From Lachnoclostridium sp. An118 (GTDB lineage Bacteria > Bacillota > Clostridia > Lachnospirales > Lachnospiraceae), in assembly GCF_002160985.1 (NCBI RefSeq), contig NZ_NFLQ01000011.1:44878-108877 (forward strand): a stretch of DNA of 64,000 nt, read 5' to 3'. Positions 34,701-44,208 of the stretch are shown piece after piece. Made by a program: the position numbers and the translations under genes. Each line of letters opens with the position of its first letter. Position 1 is the first letter of the stretch. The notes below the pieces were generated by a model, which worked only from the letters and a program-made list of their open reading frames with translations, had not been told where the DNA came from and ran no database searches.

Positions 34701-34743
34701 AGAACTATTCCATTGAGGAAAAAAATACGAGGAGGAACAAGCG

Positions 34744-36288
34744 GTGAAAAGAGAATTAGTCATTGTACTGGATTTCGGCGGTCAGTACAACCAGCTCGTG
34801 GCGCGCCGCGTCCGCGAGAGCAACGTGTACTGCGAAATCTATTCTTACAGGACCGATATCGAGACCATCAAAAGTAAAAATCCCAAAGGGATCATTTTGA
34901 CCGGCGGTCCCAACAGCTGCTATCTGGAGGACTCACCTACCTATTCCAGAGAGCTTTTTGAGCTGGGCATCCCGGTGCTCGGACTTTGCTACGGCGCACA
35001 GCTTATGATGCATGTGCTGGGCGGAAAGGTAGAGCGCGCTGCTGTGCGTGAATATGGAAAGACGGAAGTGATGGTGGACCGCAGCTCCAAGTTGTTTGAA
35101 AATGTATCCGAGAAAACTGTGTGCTGGATGAGCCATTTTGATTACATTTCCCAGGTGGCTCCGGGCTTCCGCATCACAGCTCACACAGCTGACTGCCCCG
35201 TGGCGGCAGCGGAAAATGAAGAGCAGAAGCTGTATGCCATCCAGTTCCACCCGGAGGTGCTCCACACCCAGGAGGGAACAAAGATGCTCTACAATTTCGT
35301 TCGCGGCGTCTGTGGGTGCTGCGGCGATTGGAGGATGGACTCCTTTGTGGAGAGCTCCATCGAGGCGATCCGCGAAAAAGTCGGGGACGGCAAGGTGCTC
35401 CTGGCTCTGTCAGGCGGCGTTGACTCCTCCGTGGCAGCAGGCCTTCTGTCAAGAGCCATCGGAAAACAGCTCACCTGCGTATTTGTAGACCACGGCCTTC
35501 TCCGCAAGAACGAGGGAGACGAGGTGGAGGCTGTCTTCGGACCGGAAGGCGACTTTGACCTGAACTTTATCCGGGTCAATGCCCAGGAGCGCTACTACAA
35601 CAAGCTGGCAGGCGTGACCGAGCCGGAGCAGAAGCGCAAGATCATCGGCGAGGAGTTTATCCGCGTATTCGAGGAGGAAGCGAAGAAGATCGGAGCAGTG
35701 GATTTCCTGGCCCAGGGAACCATCTACCCGGACGTGGTGGAGAGCGGCCTTGGCGGCGAGTCCGCCGTGATCAAATCACACCACAACGTGGGCGGACTCC
35801 CGGACTATGTGGATTTCAAGGAGATCATCGAGCCGCTCCGCGACCTGTTCAAGGACGAGGTCCGCAAAGCCGGACTGGAACTTGGCATCCCGGAGGAGCT
35901 GGTGTTCCGTCAGCCATTCCCGGGCCCGGGCCTTGGCATCCGCATCATCGGCGAGGTGACAGCTGAGAAGGTGCGCATCGTCCAGGATGCAGACGCCATC
36001 TACCGCGAGGAGATCGCAAAGGCTGGATTGGCCGGGGAGATCAACCAGTATTTCGCGGCCCTGACCAATATGCGCTCTGTCGGTGTCATGGGAGATGAGA
36101 GGACCTATGATTACGCCGTGGCCCTGAGAGCGGTGAAGACCATCGACTTCATGACAGCCGAGGCGGCGGAGATCCCCTTTGAGGTGCTGCAGAAGGTGAT
36201 GAGCAGGATCATCAATGAGGTCAAGGGGGTCAACAGAGTATTCTACGATCTGACGAGCAAGCCGCCGGGGACGATAGAGTTCGAATAG
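34744..36288 (+). CDS. guaA: GMP synthase (glutamine-hydrolysing)
   Basis: 514 residues from GTG 34744, after GAGGAGGAAC. It makes GMP from XMP with glutamine and ATP, the last step of guanine nucleotide synthesis. The class I amidotransferase domain has the nucleophile in [11 protein letters not shown] and the His/Glu in FHPEVLHT. The ATP-pyrophosphatase domain has the P-loop [15 protein letters not shown], and the C-terminal dimer domain ends [12 protein letters not shown]. Full length and intact. Its last 12 bases (GAGTTCGAATAG) are the target site of the adjacent element; the insertion leaves the coding sequence unchanged and supplies a new terminator. Confidence 0.98.
   Translation: MKRELVIVLDFGGQYNQLVARRVRESNVYCEIYSYRTDIETIKSKNPKGIILTGGPNSCYLEDSPTYSRELFELGIPVLGLCYGAQLMMHVLGGKVERAAVREYGKTEVMVDRSSKLFENVSEKTVCWMSHFDYISQVAPGFRITAHTADCPVAAAENEEQKLYAIQFHPEVLHTQEGTKMLYNFVRGVCGCCGDWRMDSFVESSIEAIREKVGDGKVLLALSGGVDSSVAAGLLSRAIGKQLTCVFVDHGLLRKNEGDEVEAVFGPEGDFDLNFIRVNAQERYYNKLAGVTEPEQKRKIIGEEFIRVFEEEAKKIGAVDFLAQGTIYPDVVESGLGGESAVIKSHHNVGGLPDYVDFKEIIEPLRDLFKDEVRKAGLELGIPEELVFRQPFPGPGLGIRIIGEVTAEKVRIVQDADAIYREEIAKAGLAGEINQYFAALTNMRSVGVMGDERTYDYAVALRAVKTIDFMTAEAAEIPFEVLQKVMSRIINEVKGVNRVFYDLTSKPPGTIEFE
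36277..36288. other. attL of the guaA element (GAGTTCGAATAG)
   Basis: The last 12 nt of guaA, repeated exactly at 50843-50854 and 52665-52676. The 3' end of guaA is a well-known integration site for mobile elements. Confidence 0.88.
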
Positions 36289-36295
36289 ACACCAT

Positions 36296-36337
36296 ATCTC
36301 TGGGAAGCCTTATTTTACAGGCTTTCCAGAGATTTTT
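36296..36337 (+). terminator. Element-borne terminator after guaA
   Basis: ATCTCTGGGAAGCC (36296-36309) pairs with GGCTTTCCAGAGAT (36320-36333), one G-T pair, then five T. It lies inside the element and ends guaA transcription before the integrase. Confidence 0.85.
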
Positions 36338-36342
36338 CTCTT

Positions 36343-36383
36343 TTGTTGGCTACAAATTGGCTACACCTGCCATTTGGCTACCA
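36343..36383. repeat. GGCTAC direct repeats at the left end (possible arm-type integrase sites)
   Basis: Three copies of TTGGCTAC or TGGCTAC at about 36343-36383, overlapping the 3' end of the integrase gene; two more lie at 52544-52560 near the right end. Short direct repeats near both ends suit integrase arm binding. Confidence 0.5.
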
Positions 36384-37468
36384 TTCGGAACTGTTGTTCC
36401 GTTTATCACATTTTCAAGCTGGGCAGCTACTTCTGCCTGCTTATTCGGATACAGATGACTGTAAGTATTTAAGGTCGTCTGTATTTTTTCATGTCCGAGC
36501 CGGTCTGCAATCAGAAGAGGCTGGCATCCCATTTCGATCAGAAGACTTGCATGGGAGTGGCGGAGATCGTGTACCCGGATCTTTTTAACTCCTGACTTCT
36601 TACATCCACGGAGCATTTCATGGTTCAGAAAACTTTTGGTGTAAGGAAACAGTCTGTCATCCGGCTGGATCTCATAGCACTTATCCATATACTCTTTCAG
36701 ACAGTTGGCAAGAGTTTGTGGAATGGTAACAACCCGATTGCTTTTTGGCGTCTTTGGCGGCCAGATCACATCCCTGCCGTTGATACGCTGAAAGGTCTTA
36801 TTAATCGTGATTGTATGGCCTTCCAGATCCACATCTGCAGGCGTCAATGCACATAACTCTCCTACACGCATTCCGGTATAATACAGAGTCATAAATGCGG
36901 TATAGGAGGCGGGTTTGTCCTGTACTGCCACTATAAACTGCTCAAACTCTGCTTTTGTCCAGAAGTTCATTTCTTGCGCATGACTTTTTCCCATACTTCC
37001 GGCTTTGGTGCATGGATTCTCATGCAGGTCATAATATTTTACTGCATAATTGAACATAGCCGTCAGCTGGTTGTTGATCGCTTTTAAATAAGTCTGGGAA
37101 TAAGGTTTTCCATTTTCATCCCGATAGGCAGTTAAGCTGTTCTGCCATTTGCGGATATCTTTCGGCGTAATCTCATTGATAGGGATTTTTCCGAATACCG
37201 GAAGAATCTTTTTGTCCACCATATAATGTTTACTGATGATGGTAGACTCTTTCAGCCGGTGGCTCATATCTTCAAAATATAGCTCTACGAAATCCTGAAA
37301 CAGCATTCCCATATCGGCTGTTGCTTTGTTCAGAAAATCCCGTTCCCATTCTAAAGCTTCTTTTTTGGTTGCAAATCCACGTTTCTTTTTATGGATGACT
37401 TTTCCGGTGTAATCCTTGACACGGATCTGGGACATCCATTTTCCTGAAGTATCCTTTGTTACTGACAA
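36350..37468 (-). CDS. int: Tyrosine recombinase/integrase
   Basis: 372 residues. An N-terminal arm-binding domain (KWMSQIRVKDYTGKVIHKKK) precedes the core-binding SAM-like domain and a catalytic domain with all residues: Arg in YYTGMRVGELCAL, HDLRHSHASLLIEMG (His and Arg), and GHEKIQTTLNTYSHL with the second His and nucleophile Tyr. It joins the element to guaA through GAGTTCGAATAG. Its stop lies 62 nt from attL. The last codons overlap the GGCTAC repeats. An XRE regulator follows upstream on the same strand, the usual int-regulator order. Confidence 0.95.
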   Translation of the reverse strand: MSVTKDTSGKWMSQIRVKDYTGKVIHKKKRGFATKKEALEWERDFLNKATADMGMLFQDFVELYFEDMSHRLKESTIISKHYMVDKKILPVFGKIPINEITPKDIRKWQNSLTAYRDENGKPYSQTYLKAINNQLTAMFNYAVKYYDLHENPCTKAGSMGKSHAQEMNFWTKAEFEQFIVAVQDKPASYTAFMTLYYTGMRVGELCALTPADVDLEGHTITINKTFQRINGRDVIWPPKTPKSNRVVTIPQTLANCLKEYMDKCYEIQPDDRLFPYTKSFLNHEMLRGCKKSGVKKIRVHDLRHSHASLLIEMGCQPLLIADRLGHEKIQTTLNTYSHLYPNKQAEVAAQLENVINGTTVPNGSQMAGVANL

Positions 37469-37515
37469 ATCTGATCATTCCTTTCTTAGAGTTATAAAAA
37501 CCCTATGTTGGGAGA

Positions 37516-38100
37516 TTATTCGCCAGAAAGCAGAGCAGCTCTTCTTTTTATACGCTCGTCCTCATCAAGATCTTCTAATTCAGACATTTCTACACCCTGT
37601 GAAGCATAATAAGCCAGTGTCTTATCTTTCCACGCCTCATAGGCAGATTTTGACATGCCGTATTCTTTGAAAGATTCTCGATTGTTTTCCCATTCTTCCA
37701 GGAAAAGGCACATATCTGCATTCAGATCAGCTGCTTTATCTTTTCCGTCAAAGGTAATGGAACACTGCCAGCCGTCATGGTGAGGCGGTCTTTTTGTCTC
37801 AATAGAAAAATGAAGTCCCGTTATTTTCTCAATCTGAAACAGGCATTCCATTACATCTGAAAGGCTGTCAAATTTAAAATCGCCGGTCTGATGCCCCAGA
37901 AGATAGGTGGAAGTAGTATCCAGCACTTTGGCAAGTTCATTGACCATAGCAATAGATACTTCAATTTCTCCGCTTTCGTATTTCTGAATGGTGCGGAGTG
38001 ACTTTCCTAAAAGATCTGCTAACTCTTTCTGGTTATAACCTCGTTTTTTTCGGAGAGTTTTAATACGTTCTCCAATCGTTGAAATATCCATATCATTCAT
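37516..38100 (-). CDS. XRE-family transcriptional regulator
   Basis: 194 residues. An N-terminal HTH-XRE (IGERIKTLRKKRGYNQKELA, then LGKSLRTIQKYESGEIEVSI) binds DNA. The C-terminal 130 residues form a cytoplasmic domain of unknown kind, perhaps sensing. It is divergent from the small HTH gene at 38311 across a 210-nt AT-rich gap with repeats of TTAAAAATGC and TGCGTATAAT, likely operators. It probably keeps the element quiet by repressing the excision and replication genes. Confidence 0.88.
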   Translation of the reverse strand: MNDMDISTIGERIKTLRKKRGYNQKELADLLGKSLRTIQKYESGEIEVSIAMVNELAKVLDTTSTYLLGHQTGDFKFDSLSDVMECLFQIEKITGLHFSIETKRPPHHDGWQCSITFDGKDKAADLNADMCLFLEEWENNRESFKEYGMSKSAYEAWKDKTLAYYASQGVEMSELEDLDEDERIKRRAALLSGE

Positions 38101-38310
38101 TATTTATTCACCTCACGCACAGTATAACACAGAAAAATATGTATTGCAAGTGCGTAAAATTTAAAAATGCTATTTACAAATATGAAAAACAGACGTATAA
38201 TAAAAACACGAATTAAAAATGCGTATAATATGACGTGTAATAATTCAAACAAATAAAAAGCGTATGTAAAATGCACTATTTGTAGTTTGTCAGAGAAAGG
38301 AGGGAAGAAA

Positions 38311-38499
38311 ATGCAGGTTAAGGTTTCTTATATAACAGCCAATGACATTATGGAGGTACTGGGTGTCGGCAGGAGCAAAGCATATGGCATTGTGCGGGAA
38401 CTGAACCAGGAACTGGAAGAATCCGGTTATAACGTGATCAGAGGTAAAGTCCCGATCCGGTATTTCCAGAAAAAGTTCTATGGCTGCGAATCGGAGTAA
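38311..38499 (+). CDS. Small excisionase-like HTH protein
   Basis: 62 residues from ATG 38311 after AAAGGAGGG. ITANDIMEVLGVGRSKAYGI is a MerR/AlpA-like winged helix, and the size matches excisionases or element activators. It is the first gene rightward from the XRE promoter region and is 3 nt from the primase gene. Probably a recombination directionality factor or an early activator. Confidence 0.7.
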   Translation: MQVKVSYITANDIMEVLGVGRSKAYGIVRELNQELEESGYNVIRGKVPIRYFQKKFYGCESE

Positions 38500-38502
38500 G
38501 GG

Positions 38503-39249
38503 ATGAATATTTTTCAAAGTGTTAAGAAATCGGTTACCGCAAGGCAGGCTGCCGAACGGTACGGATTGAAGGTAAACACAAATGGGATGGCGTGCTGTCC
38601 TTTTCATCAGGACCGTCATCCCAGCATGAAAGTGGATCAGGGATTTTACTGCTTTGCCTGCGGGGCAAAGGGAGATGTAATCACATTTACGGGCAAATTA
38701 TTTGGAATGTCTCCTTATGAGGCAGCAAAAAAGCTGATCACTGATTTTAATCTTCCAATCCCATTGAAGGAGCAAAAGTCTGTTCAGAACAAATCCCGGG
38801 ACAGAGAAGGTAAAAAAGTACAAAGTCGGTATCATTTTTCGGTAAAAAGTAAGGTTAGAACCTGGAAAAATCATGCCGTAGAGGTTTTGACGGACTATCT
38901 GTCGTGGATTCGGTTCTGGAAACAGTTTTACGGATCCGGGCCGGAGCCTTTTGAGCAGGAATGCTTTGTGGAGGCACTGGATAATGAGAGGAAGATCAAT
39001 GATTATCTGGATATCCTTTTGACCGGTGACGGAGAGGAAATAGCGGAATTTTTCATTTATAAACGGAAGGAGGTGGAGAAGATTGAGCAGCGAATGGAAG
39101 AATATCAGCGGGGAGTCCTGGAAGAAATTAGAGAATATTGTAGAGCAGGAAATGCTGACACCGGAAGAAATCCGGGACAATCTGGAAGTAACGGAGAAAG
39201 GCCGGATCCGGCAGTCTATCCAGAATTGCAAATACGTGTTGGAATATGA
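38503..39249 (+). CDS. CHC2 zinc-finger primase-like protein
   Basis: 248 residues. A CHC2 zinc finger of DnaG primases lies at residues 28-58: ACCPFHQDRHPSMKV then GFYCFACGAKGDVITF. The remaining part lacks the Toprim catalytic core and is helical. It would help initiate replication of the excised element together with the VapE helicase. Its last 167 nt overlap the start of that gene in another frame; the odd tail (RAGNADTGRNPGQSGSNGER) looks like read-through, so an original stop near 39140 may have been lost. Confidence 0.85.
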   Translation: MNIFQSVKKSVTARQAAERYGLKVNTNGMACCPFHQDRHPSMKVDQGFYCFACGAKGDVITFTGKLFGMSPYEAAKKLITDFNLPIPLKEQKSVQNKSRDREGKKVQSRYHFSVKSKVRTWKNHAVEVLTDYLSWIRFWKQFYGSGPEPFEQECFVEALDNERKINDYLDILLTGDGEEIAEFFIYKRKEVEKIEQRMEEYQRGVLEEIREYCRAGNADTGRNPGQSGSNGERPDPAVYPELQIRVGI

Positions 39250-40447
39250 TCCATGCCTGCGGGGAGCTGTCTGCAGGAATGAGATGACCTGCCAAATTGA
39301 TATTAAGAAAAAAGTGCCATGGAAGAGACGGGGCGTACAGATGACAGATACGGATATGAACAACCTGTCTCTCTATCTGGAAAAAAATTACGGACTGACC
39401 AGTGACCGGGTGATCGGAAAAGCGATAGATATTGTAGCCAACGATAACAGTTTCCATCCGATCATTGATCTGCTGGAAAGTCTGAAGTGGGACGGCAGAC
39501 CCCGTATTGCGGGGATGCTGACTCATTTCTTCGGGGCAGAAAATCCGGAATATGCAGGAGAGGTTATGAAGATGCACATGCTGGCATCCATAAGCCGCCT
39601 GTATGAACCTGGAAAGAAGTACGATATCATGCTCTGTCTGGTTGGCGGTCAGGGGACAGGAAAATCTACTTTTTTCAAATATCTGGCAATTCAGGATGAA
39701 TGGTTCACGGATGATGTGAAACGGCTGGATGACAAGAAAGTTTACGAATATCTGCAGGGGCACTGGATTGTGGAAATGTCGGAAATGAATGCAGTAGCGA
39801 ATGCCAAAAGCATTGAGGAGACCAAATCTTTCCTGAGCAGACAGAAGGACACTTATCGGATTCCCTACGAAAGAAGAGCGGAAGACAGATATCGTCAATG
39901 CGTGTTCTGCGGCACTTCCAATGACCTTGCTTTCCTGCCTTTTGACCGGACGGGTAATCGGCGGTTCGGACCGGTAAAGGTATGTCCGGAAAAAGCAGAG
40001 ACTATGATATATCGGGATGAAAAAGGCTCCAGAGAATATATCATGCAGGCGTGGGCAGAGGCAATGGAAATCTACCGAAGCAGGGAATTTCTCCTGACCT
40101 TCTCTCCGGATATGGAAGACTATGTGAAATCTCTGCAGAAGGACTTTATGCCGGAAGATACACAGACCGGGATGATCCAGGCTTTCCTGGACAACTACGA
40201 AGAGGATTATGTCTGCTCCACCATCATCTATCAGGAAGTGTTTCATCAGGAAGGCATTGTCCCTAAATGGCAGTCCAAAGAGATCGGAGACTTGATGGAC
40301 AATGAGATTACCGGATGGGAAAAACATGGGAATCACAGGTTCTCCGGGGGACTGGGAACGCAGCGTTCATGGAAGCGGATCCGTCCGAAAAAGGATTCGG
40401 ATGGATTCATGAAAGTGGATGAAAATAAGGAGTTACCTTTTGAGTAA
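39083..40447 (+). CDS. VapE-family superfamily 3 helicase
   Basis: 454 residues. The TTG at 39083 is chosen because AAGGAGGTGG lies 6 nt upstream, a near-perfect ribosome site. Virulence-associated E family features: LLESLKWDGRPRIAGMLTHF, Walker A LCLVGGQGTGKSTFFKYLA, WFTDDVKRLDDKKVYEYLQG, Walker B-like IVEMSEMNAV, and a sensor segment CVFCGTSNDLAFLPFDRTGN. These primase-helicase proteins unwind DNA of excised elements and satellites. It overlaps the CHC2 gene by 167 nt. Confidence 0.92.
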   Translation: MSSEWKNISGESWKKLENIVEQEMLTPEEIRDNLEVTEKGRIRQSIQNCKYVLEYDPCLRGAVCRNEMTCQIDIKKKVPWKRRGVQMTDTDMNNLSLYLEKNYGLTSDRVIGKAIDIVANDNSFHPIIDLLESLKWDGRPRIAGMLTHFFGAENPEYAGEVMKMHMLASISRLYEPGKKYDIMLCLVGGQGTGKSTFFKYLAIQDEWFTDDVKRLDDKKVYEYLQGHWIVEMSEMNAVANAKSIEETKSFLSRQKDTYRIPYERRAEDRYRQCVFCGTSNDLAFLPFDRTGNRRFGPVKVCPEKAETMIYRDEKGSREYIMQAWAEAMEIYRSREFLLTFSPDMEDYVKSLQKDFMPEDTQTGMIQAFLDNYEEDYVCSTIIYQEVFHQEGIVPKWQSKEIGDLMDNEITGWEKHGNHRFSGGLGTQRSWKRIRPKKDSDGFMKVDENKELPFE

Positions 40448-40816
40448 AAGTTAACTTTAAAAATGTTTTGAGCCTTGTTCACAAAAGTTTGTTCACAAGT
40501 TTGTGAACAGGGAAGTGTGAACAGGGAGAAAAAAACTTTGAAAGTTAAAAACACAGGAGTGAAATAAGGCCCGGATACGGGCAGAAAGAAAAAGGCGGAT
40601 ACGCCAGAAACTAAGCCCTCGGCGATTGAGAGCGAAATACACCCATCGCACAAATCTGACGATTTATACTCTGTGTATTTCGCGACTGCATCGAGCTCTT
40701 CCCTTAAGAAACAGCCACCGGCACTTCCTTAAGGGAATCCTCCGGAAGGCCCTGCGGGGCAGACCGGCGTGTAAACAAAGGGATGATCTGACGTACAACC
40801 GCCGGAAAGGAGATAC
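40448..40816. other. Iteron-like repeats and oriT-like inverted repeats before the relaxase
   Basis: Non-coding, 369 nt. Left part (40478-40530): TTGTTCACAA-type and TTTGTGAACAGGG-type repeats in both orientations, as at a replication origin. Right part: CGAAATACAC pairs with GTGTATTTCG at about 40633-40682, with AAATC/GATTT inside, and TTCCCTTAAG pairs with CTTAAGGGAA at about 40699-40738. Perfect 10-bp inverted repeats next to a relaxase gene fit an origin of transfer. Confidence 0.6.
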
Positions 40817-42358
40817 ATGACAAATGGAAAAAACAGTTTTCTTCAGGTGGTCAAACTGCCCAATGTCAGAGGCAGGGTGCGTTATATCTCGGATCCGAAA
40901 CGACAGGAAAATTTATATGCCACCTTTACCAATGTGGAGTCGAAATATTGGTCTTACCTTTCAAAAGAAAATCAGAAGGATTTCAGAAAAAGCGGTACAG
41001 AGGGCAAATGCATTGAGGCGAGAGAGCTGATCATCATGCTGCCGCCAAGTCTGATCCAATATGATCCGGATATGCTGCTGAAATATTTTTCCGCAAAGTT
41101 TGTGGAGAGATATGATATGGCGGTGGCAAGCGCTCTGCACCATAATAAGGCAAAAACCAATCTTCATATTCATCTGATCTTTTCAGAAAGACAGGAATTA
41201 GATGTTCCGGAAAGAAAGATTGCTGCAAGGAATATGTTCTATGACGAAAACGGAAAACACGTCCGGACAAAGAAAGAGATCCTGAATGAACGTGGAGAGA
41301 TCCGGCCGGGATGCAGGATCATTAAAAAGGGAGAAGTTTATGAAACCAATCTCTTCAAACCGAAAAACCAGGAATTCAAGTCCAAGAAATTTACGGAAAA
41401 AATGAAATATTACTATACGGATCTTATCAATGAACTGGTGAAAGATCCGACAGAGAAACTAAAGGTGTTTGATAAGAACAGTCCTTATCTGCCTACCAGA
41501 AAGATTGGAAAGAACAATCCAAAGGCAGAGGAGATCCGAATTGATAATTATCTCCGGCAGGAATGGAATCATATGGTGGACCGGGCAGTGACGGAAGGCG
41601 TGACAGAGGAAGAATTGTGCCAGGTGAAGAAAAAAGAGATCACTGTGTCGGCTCAAGAGTCGATCATGAAGGTGGGCTGGAAACCGGATCAGTTCCGAAA
41701 GATCCTGCAGAAAGCAATTGGGAAACTGAGGGGATTCATTCAGTTTATGAAAGAAATCCGGAACGGAGAATTTGACGCAAGAGGAAACCCGCTGATCCGT
41801 CATGATCTGAAATTTGATGTGACACCGGCACTACTGCCGGAGTCGGCAAAAGGAGAAAGACCATCTTCCGCTCTGCAGGAAGCGGAAGTGATGGGGCTGG
41901 ATCGTATTTTGCAGAAGATGAAGAAAGCGGAACAGAAGATTTATGCCATTGAGAAAGCAAAGCTCAGGCTGGAGAAAGATTTGAAAGAAGTGCAGAAAAG
42001 GTGGTTTCATGGGAAAGAGAAGAAAGAACTGGAACAGAAGATCGCCGGAAAACGGCAGGAGCTGAAGAAATCCCAGGAGACTTTAAGCGAGATTCCTAAA
42101 ATGCAGGGATATGAAAATGCACTGGAAGTAAAGAAAGCCTATAAAGCTGCAGTTACTGAACTGGAAGGCGTGCGGAAACTTCAGAGTGAATGGGATCAGA
42201 AGGGAATCCCGGAAAAGAAGTACTGGATAATCAAAGCCAACGTTCCAGAGCAGACAAGGCAGAAAAGCATTCATGATCGCTTACAAGAGAAGAAACAAGA
42301 GGTGGAGCAGAAACAGAAAAAAGAACGGAAAAGGAGTCATGGAAGAGATTGCCTGTAG
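40817..42358 (+). CDS. mobA: MobA/MobL family relaxase
   Basis: 513 residues. The relaxase domain (1-220) has ELIIMLPPSLIQ and the metal-binding His motif in NKAKTNLHIHLIFSERQ. The C-terminal half is a long charged coiled coil (EKAKLRLEKDLKEVQKRW onward) with no helicase. It nicks oriT and pilots the single strand into a helper's conjugation channel. ATG 40817 follows AAAGGAGATAC. oriT-like DNA lies just upstream. Confidence 0.92.
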   Translation: MTNGKNSFLQVVKLPNVRGRVRYISDPKRQENLYATFTNVESKYWSYLSKENQKDFRKSGTEGKCIEARELIIMLPPSLIQYDPDMLLKYFSAKFVERYDMAVASALHHNKAKTNLHIHLIFSERQELDVPERKIAARNMFYDENGKHVRTKKEILNERGEIRPGCRIIKKGEVYETNLFKPKNQEFKSKKFTEKMKYYYTDLINELVKDPTEKLKVFDKNSPYLPTRKIGKNNPKAEEIRIDNYLRQEWNHMVDRAVTEGVTEEELCQVKKKEITVSAQESIMKVGWKPDQFRKILQKAIGKLRGFIQFMKEIRNGEFDARGNPLIRHDLKFDVTPALLPESAKGERPSSALQEAEVMGLDRILQKMKKAEQKIYAIEKAKLRLEKDLKEVQKRWFHGKEKKELEQKIAGKRQELKKSQETLSEIPKMQGYENALEVKKAYKAAVTELEGVRKLQSEWDQKGIPEKKYWIIKANVPEQTRQKSIHDRLQEKKQEVEQKQKKERKRSHGRDCL

Positions 42359-42394
42359 AATTAGGTTTTGATGTGGATAGAGGAGGAATTAGGA

Positions 42395-42703
42395 GTGTAC
42401 ATCGAAAAGATATTTGAAAGAGCAACCATACGGGGAATAGCGGATTATCTTTTATTTGGAAGTGGACTAGACGAAGATAACAGGAGTTATGAGGAACGGT
42501 TGGAGGAGCCGTATCTTAGATTTGAAAAGGCAGTAGCAAAATATGATAAGAATCCCACATCGGAGCTGCTGGATCTTTCCAATGAAGTGACCAGTGAAAC
42601 TGCAAGTGTTTATATGGAGATTGGGATTCAGGTGGGAATATTGTTGATGGTGGATATGGCAAAAAACGTTAGCGGAGAAAAGCATAAGGCTGTAGATAAG
42701 TGA
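42395..42703 (+). CDS. DUF6809-like small protein
   Basis: 102 residues from GTG 42395, with AGGAGG at 42381-42386; the ATG at 42371 lies upstream of that site. The sequence is helical and acidic, with the recognisable segment LLDLSNEVTSETASVYMEIG, IQVGILLMVDMAK. Such proteins commonly follow relaxase genes in clostridial elements. Function unknown. A terminator follows at 42757. Confidence 0.65.
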   Translation: MYIEKIFERATIRGIADYLLFGSGLDEDNRSYEERLEEPYLRFEKAVAKYDKNPTSELLDLSNEVTSETASVYMEIGIQVGILLMVDMAKNVSGEKHKAVDK

Positions 42704-42756
42704 GGTGAAGAGTTTTCAATTTATCGAACATTGGAATAATATGTATTGATTATATG

Positions 42757-42796
42757 AAAAGTAACCGCAAGCATATAAAGTTTGCGGTTACTTTTT
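42757..42796. terminator. Bidirectional terminator
   Basis: AAAAGTAACCGCAA (42757-42770) pairs with TTTGCGGTTACTTTTT (42781-42796); T and A tracts on both sides serve the + operon and the minus-strand ATPase gene. Confidence 0.85.
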
Positions 42797-42873
42797 GCAA
42801 CTAATTTGATTTTGGATTAATAAATTATCGATATAGCTTTTAATATAGTGGAAGAAAGGACATTAGAAATCCG

Positions 42874-44208
42874 TTAAAATATTTGTTTATTCTTTTTTAA
42901 AAGTGTGAGTAATTCTTTGAAATCTATGCTTGTATGATCTGGTATGCCAGAATATTTTCCAAAGATATATTGATCACGGATATTTGTATTAGGATGTATT
43001 TTACGATCATAATGGGTTATACATTGGACTTCCTTATTTCCATTTTCTATTTCGTTAATAACGTAGATATATTCTTTTGAAAGACCAGACTCCATAAGCA
43101 ATGTATTATGCGTTGTTATGATTAATTGCCCGGTGATATTTTTTTCTAATGAAAGTATTAGATCTTTGACTAATAAATCATGTATGCCTGTATCAAATTC
43201 ATCCATAATAGATACAGACCCTTTTACGGCAACTAACATAAATGGAAGCTGTTGTATAAGAGACTGGGTTCCTGTAGATTCAAGCGAGAAATCCAGTTCT
43301 CTTGTTCGGCCTGCAATAAATTTAGAAATCATTAAGCGATAGTGTATTTGATTATTTTTTTTCTCCTTTTTATAATAGGCTTTTTGAATATCACGGTATG
43401 TTAGGTGAAAAAATTGAGTAAGCATTTCTGCAATTCGATCTAATTGATTTTCTTCATTATCTGAAACTTTGCCTTTTTCAAGACTTCCCAATAATTCTTG
43501 AGGTAAGCCGATAATTCCTCGTTCTTGTCTACTACCAAATTTAATTTTACATGAAATACGTGAAAGGAACTTTAGGATTGAATTAAAATTGTCACTAATT
43601 TGTTCTTTAATATATTTATCAGCTTTATCTGTAGACTCATGCATTAGTATTGATAATACAGTGTGTTTTCCCCAAAATTTTTCACATGCTGATTTTATTT
43701 CATGTAGAGCATTTTTGCTTTTAAAAGCTTTTGGACTAATAAATATTTTTTCTGGGGATAAATCAAAAAAAGTACCTTTGTTTTTAATTAAGGTATACTC
43801 TAACCGCTCATGAATTACCTGTTTGTCATCGGTTTCAATTATATACTTCCCAGATTTCTCATTGATTCTAAATCCTAATTCTAAATACATTGAATCTGTA
43901 GATCCGACCATCTTGCATTCATGAATAATGGTTTCCATATCTTTATATCGTGCTTTAATCAACTGAGTAAATTCTTCGTCATCTATTTGGTCATCGTTTT
44001 GTGAAAGTAATTTTTGCAATATATCTCTCATGTCCATTGTTTGCATAGTTTCAGATAGCATAAAAAAAGAAGAAGCTAGATTTGATTTGCCGATACCATT
44101 TTCACCATATATAAGAATTAGTTTTTTGGGGAATCCTTTTTTATCAAGAAGGTTAAATTCTACATCACCAAATGATTTAAAATTCTTAAGCCGTATATAT
44201 TCAATCAT
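42874..44208 (-). CDS. Stand-alone AAA ATPase (AAA_15/21, defence-like)
   Basis: 444 residues from ATG 44208, with AGGAGGTAA on this strand. RecF/SMC-like ATPase: MIEYIRLKNFKSFGDVEFNL, Walker A IYGENGIGKSNLASSF, signature-like LESTGTQSLIQQLPFML, Walker B SVSIMDEFDTGIHD and switch His in QLIITTHNTLLME. It resembles ATPases of AbiE/OLD/RloA kind but has no Toprim domain and no partner gene; the C-terminal 60 residues are short. It is divergent from CBASS across a 184-nt AT-rich gap. A defence role is inferred from family and place. Confidence 0.8.
   Translation of the reverse strand: MIEYIRLKNFKSFGDVEFNLLDKKGFPKKLILIYGENGIGKSNLASSFFMLSETMQTMDMRDILQKLLSQNDDQIDDEEFTQLIKARYKDMETIIHECKMVGSTDSMYLELGFRINEKSGKYIIETDDKQVIHERLEYTLIKNKGTFFDLSPEKIFISPKAFKSKNALHEIKSACEKFWGKHTVLSILMHESTDKADKYIKEQISDNFNSILKFLSRISCKIKFGSRQERGIIGLPQELLGSLEKGKVSDNEENQLDRIAEMLTQFFHLTYRDIQKAYYKKEKKNNQIHYRLMISKFIAGRTRELDFSLESTGTQSLIQQLPFMLVAVKGSVSIMDEFDTGIHDLLVKDLILSLEKNITGQLIITTHNTLLMESGLSKEYIYVINEIENGNKEVQCITHYDRKIHPNTNIRDQYIFGKYSGIPDHTSIDFKELLTLLKKNKQIF

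Noticed and set aside
36277..36288. tRNA T-loop-like GTTCGAATAG at the guaA end
   Set aside because: It resembles the GTTCGAATC of tRNAs but is the guaA 3' coding end; no cloverleaf can be drawn around any of the three copies.
39128..40336. 402-codon minus-strand frame opposite the VapE gene
   Set aside because: Shadow of a well-recognised helicase gene with full motifs on the plus strand; no ribosome site.
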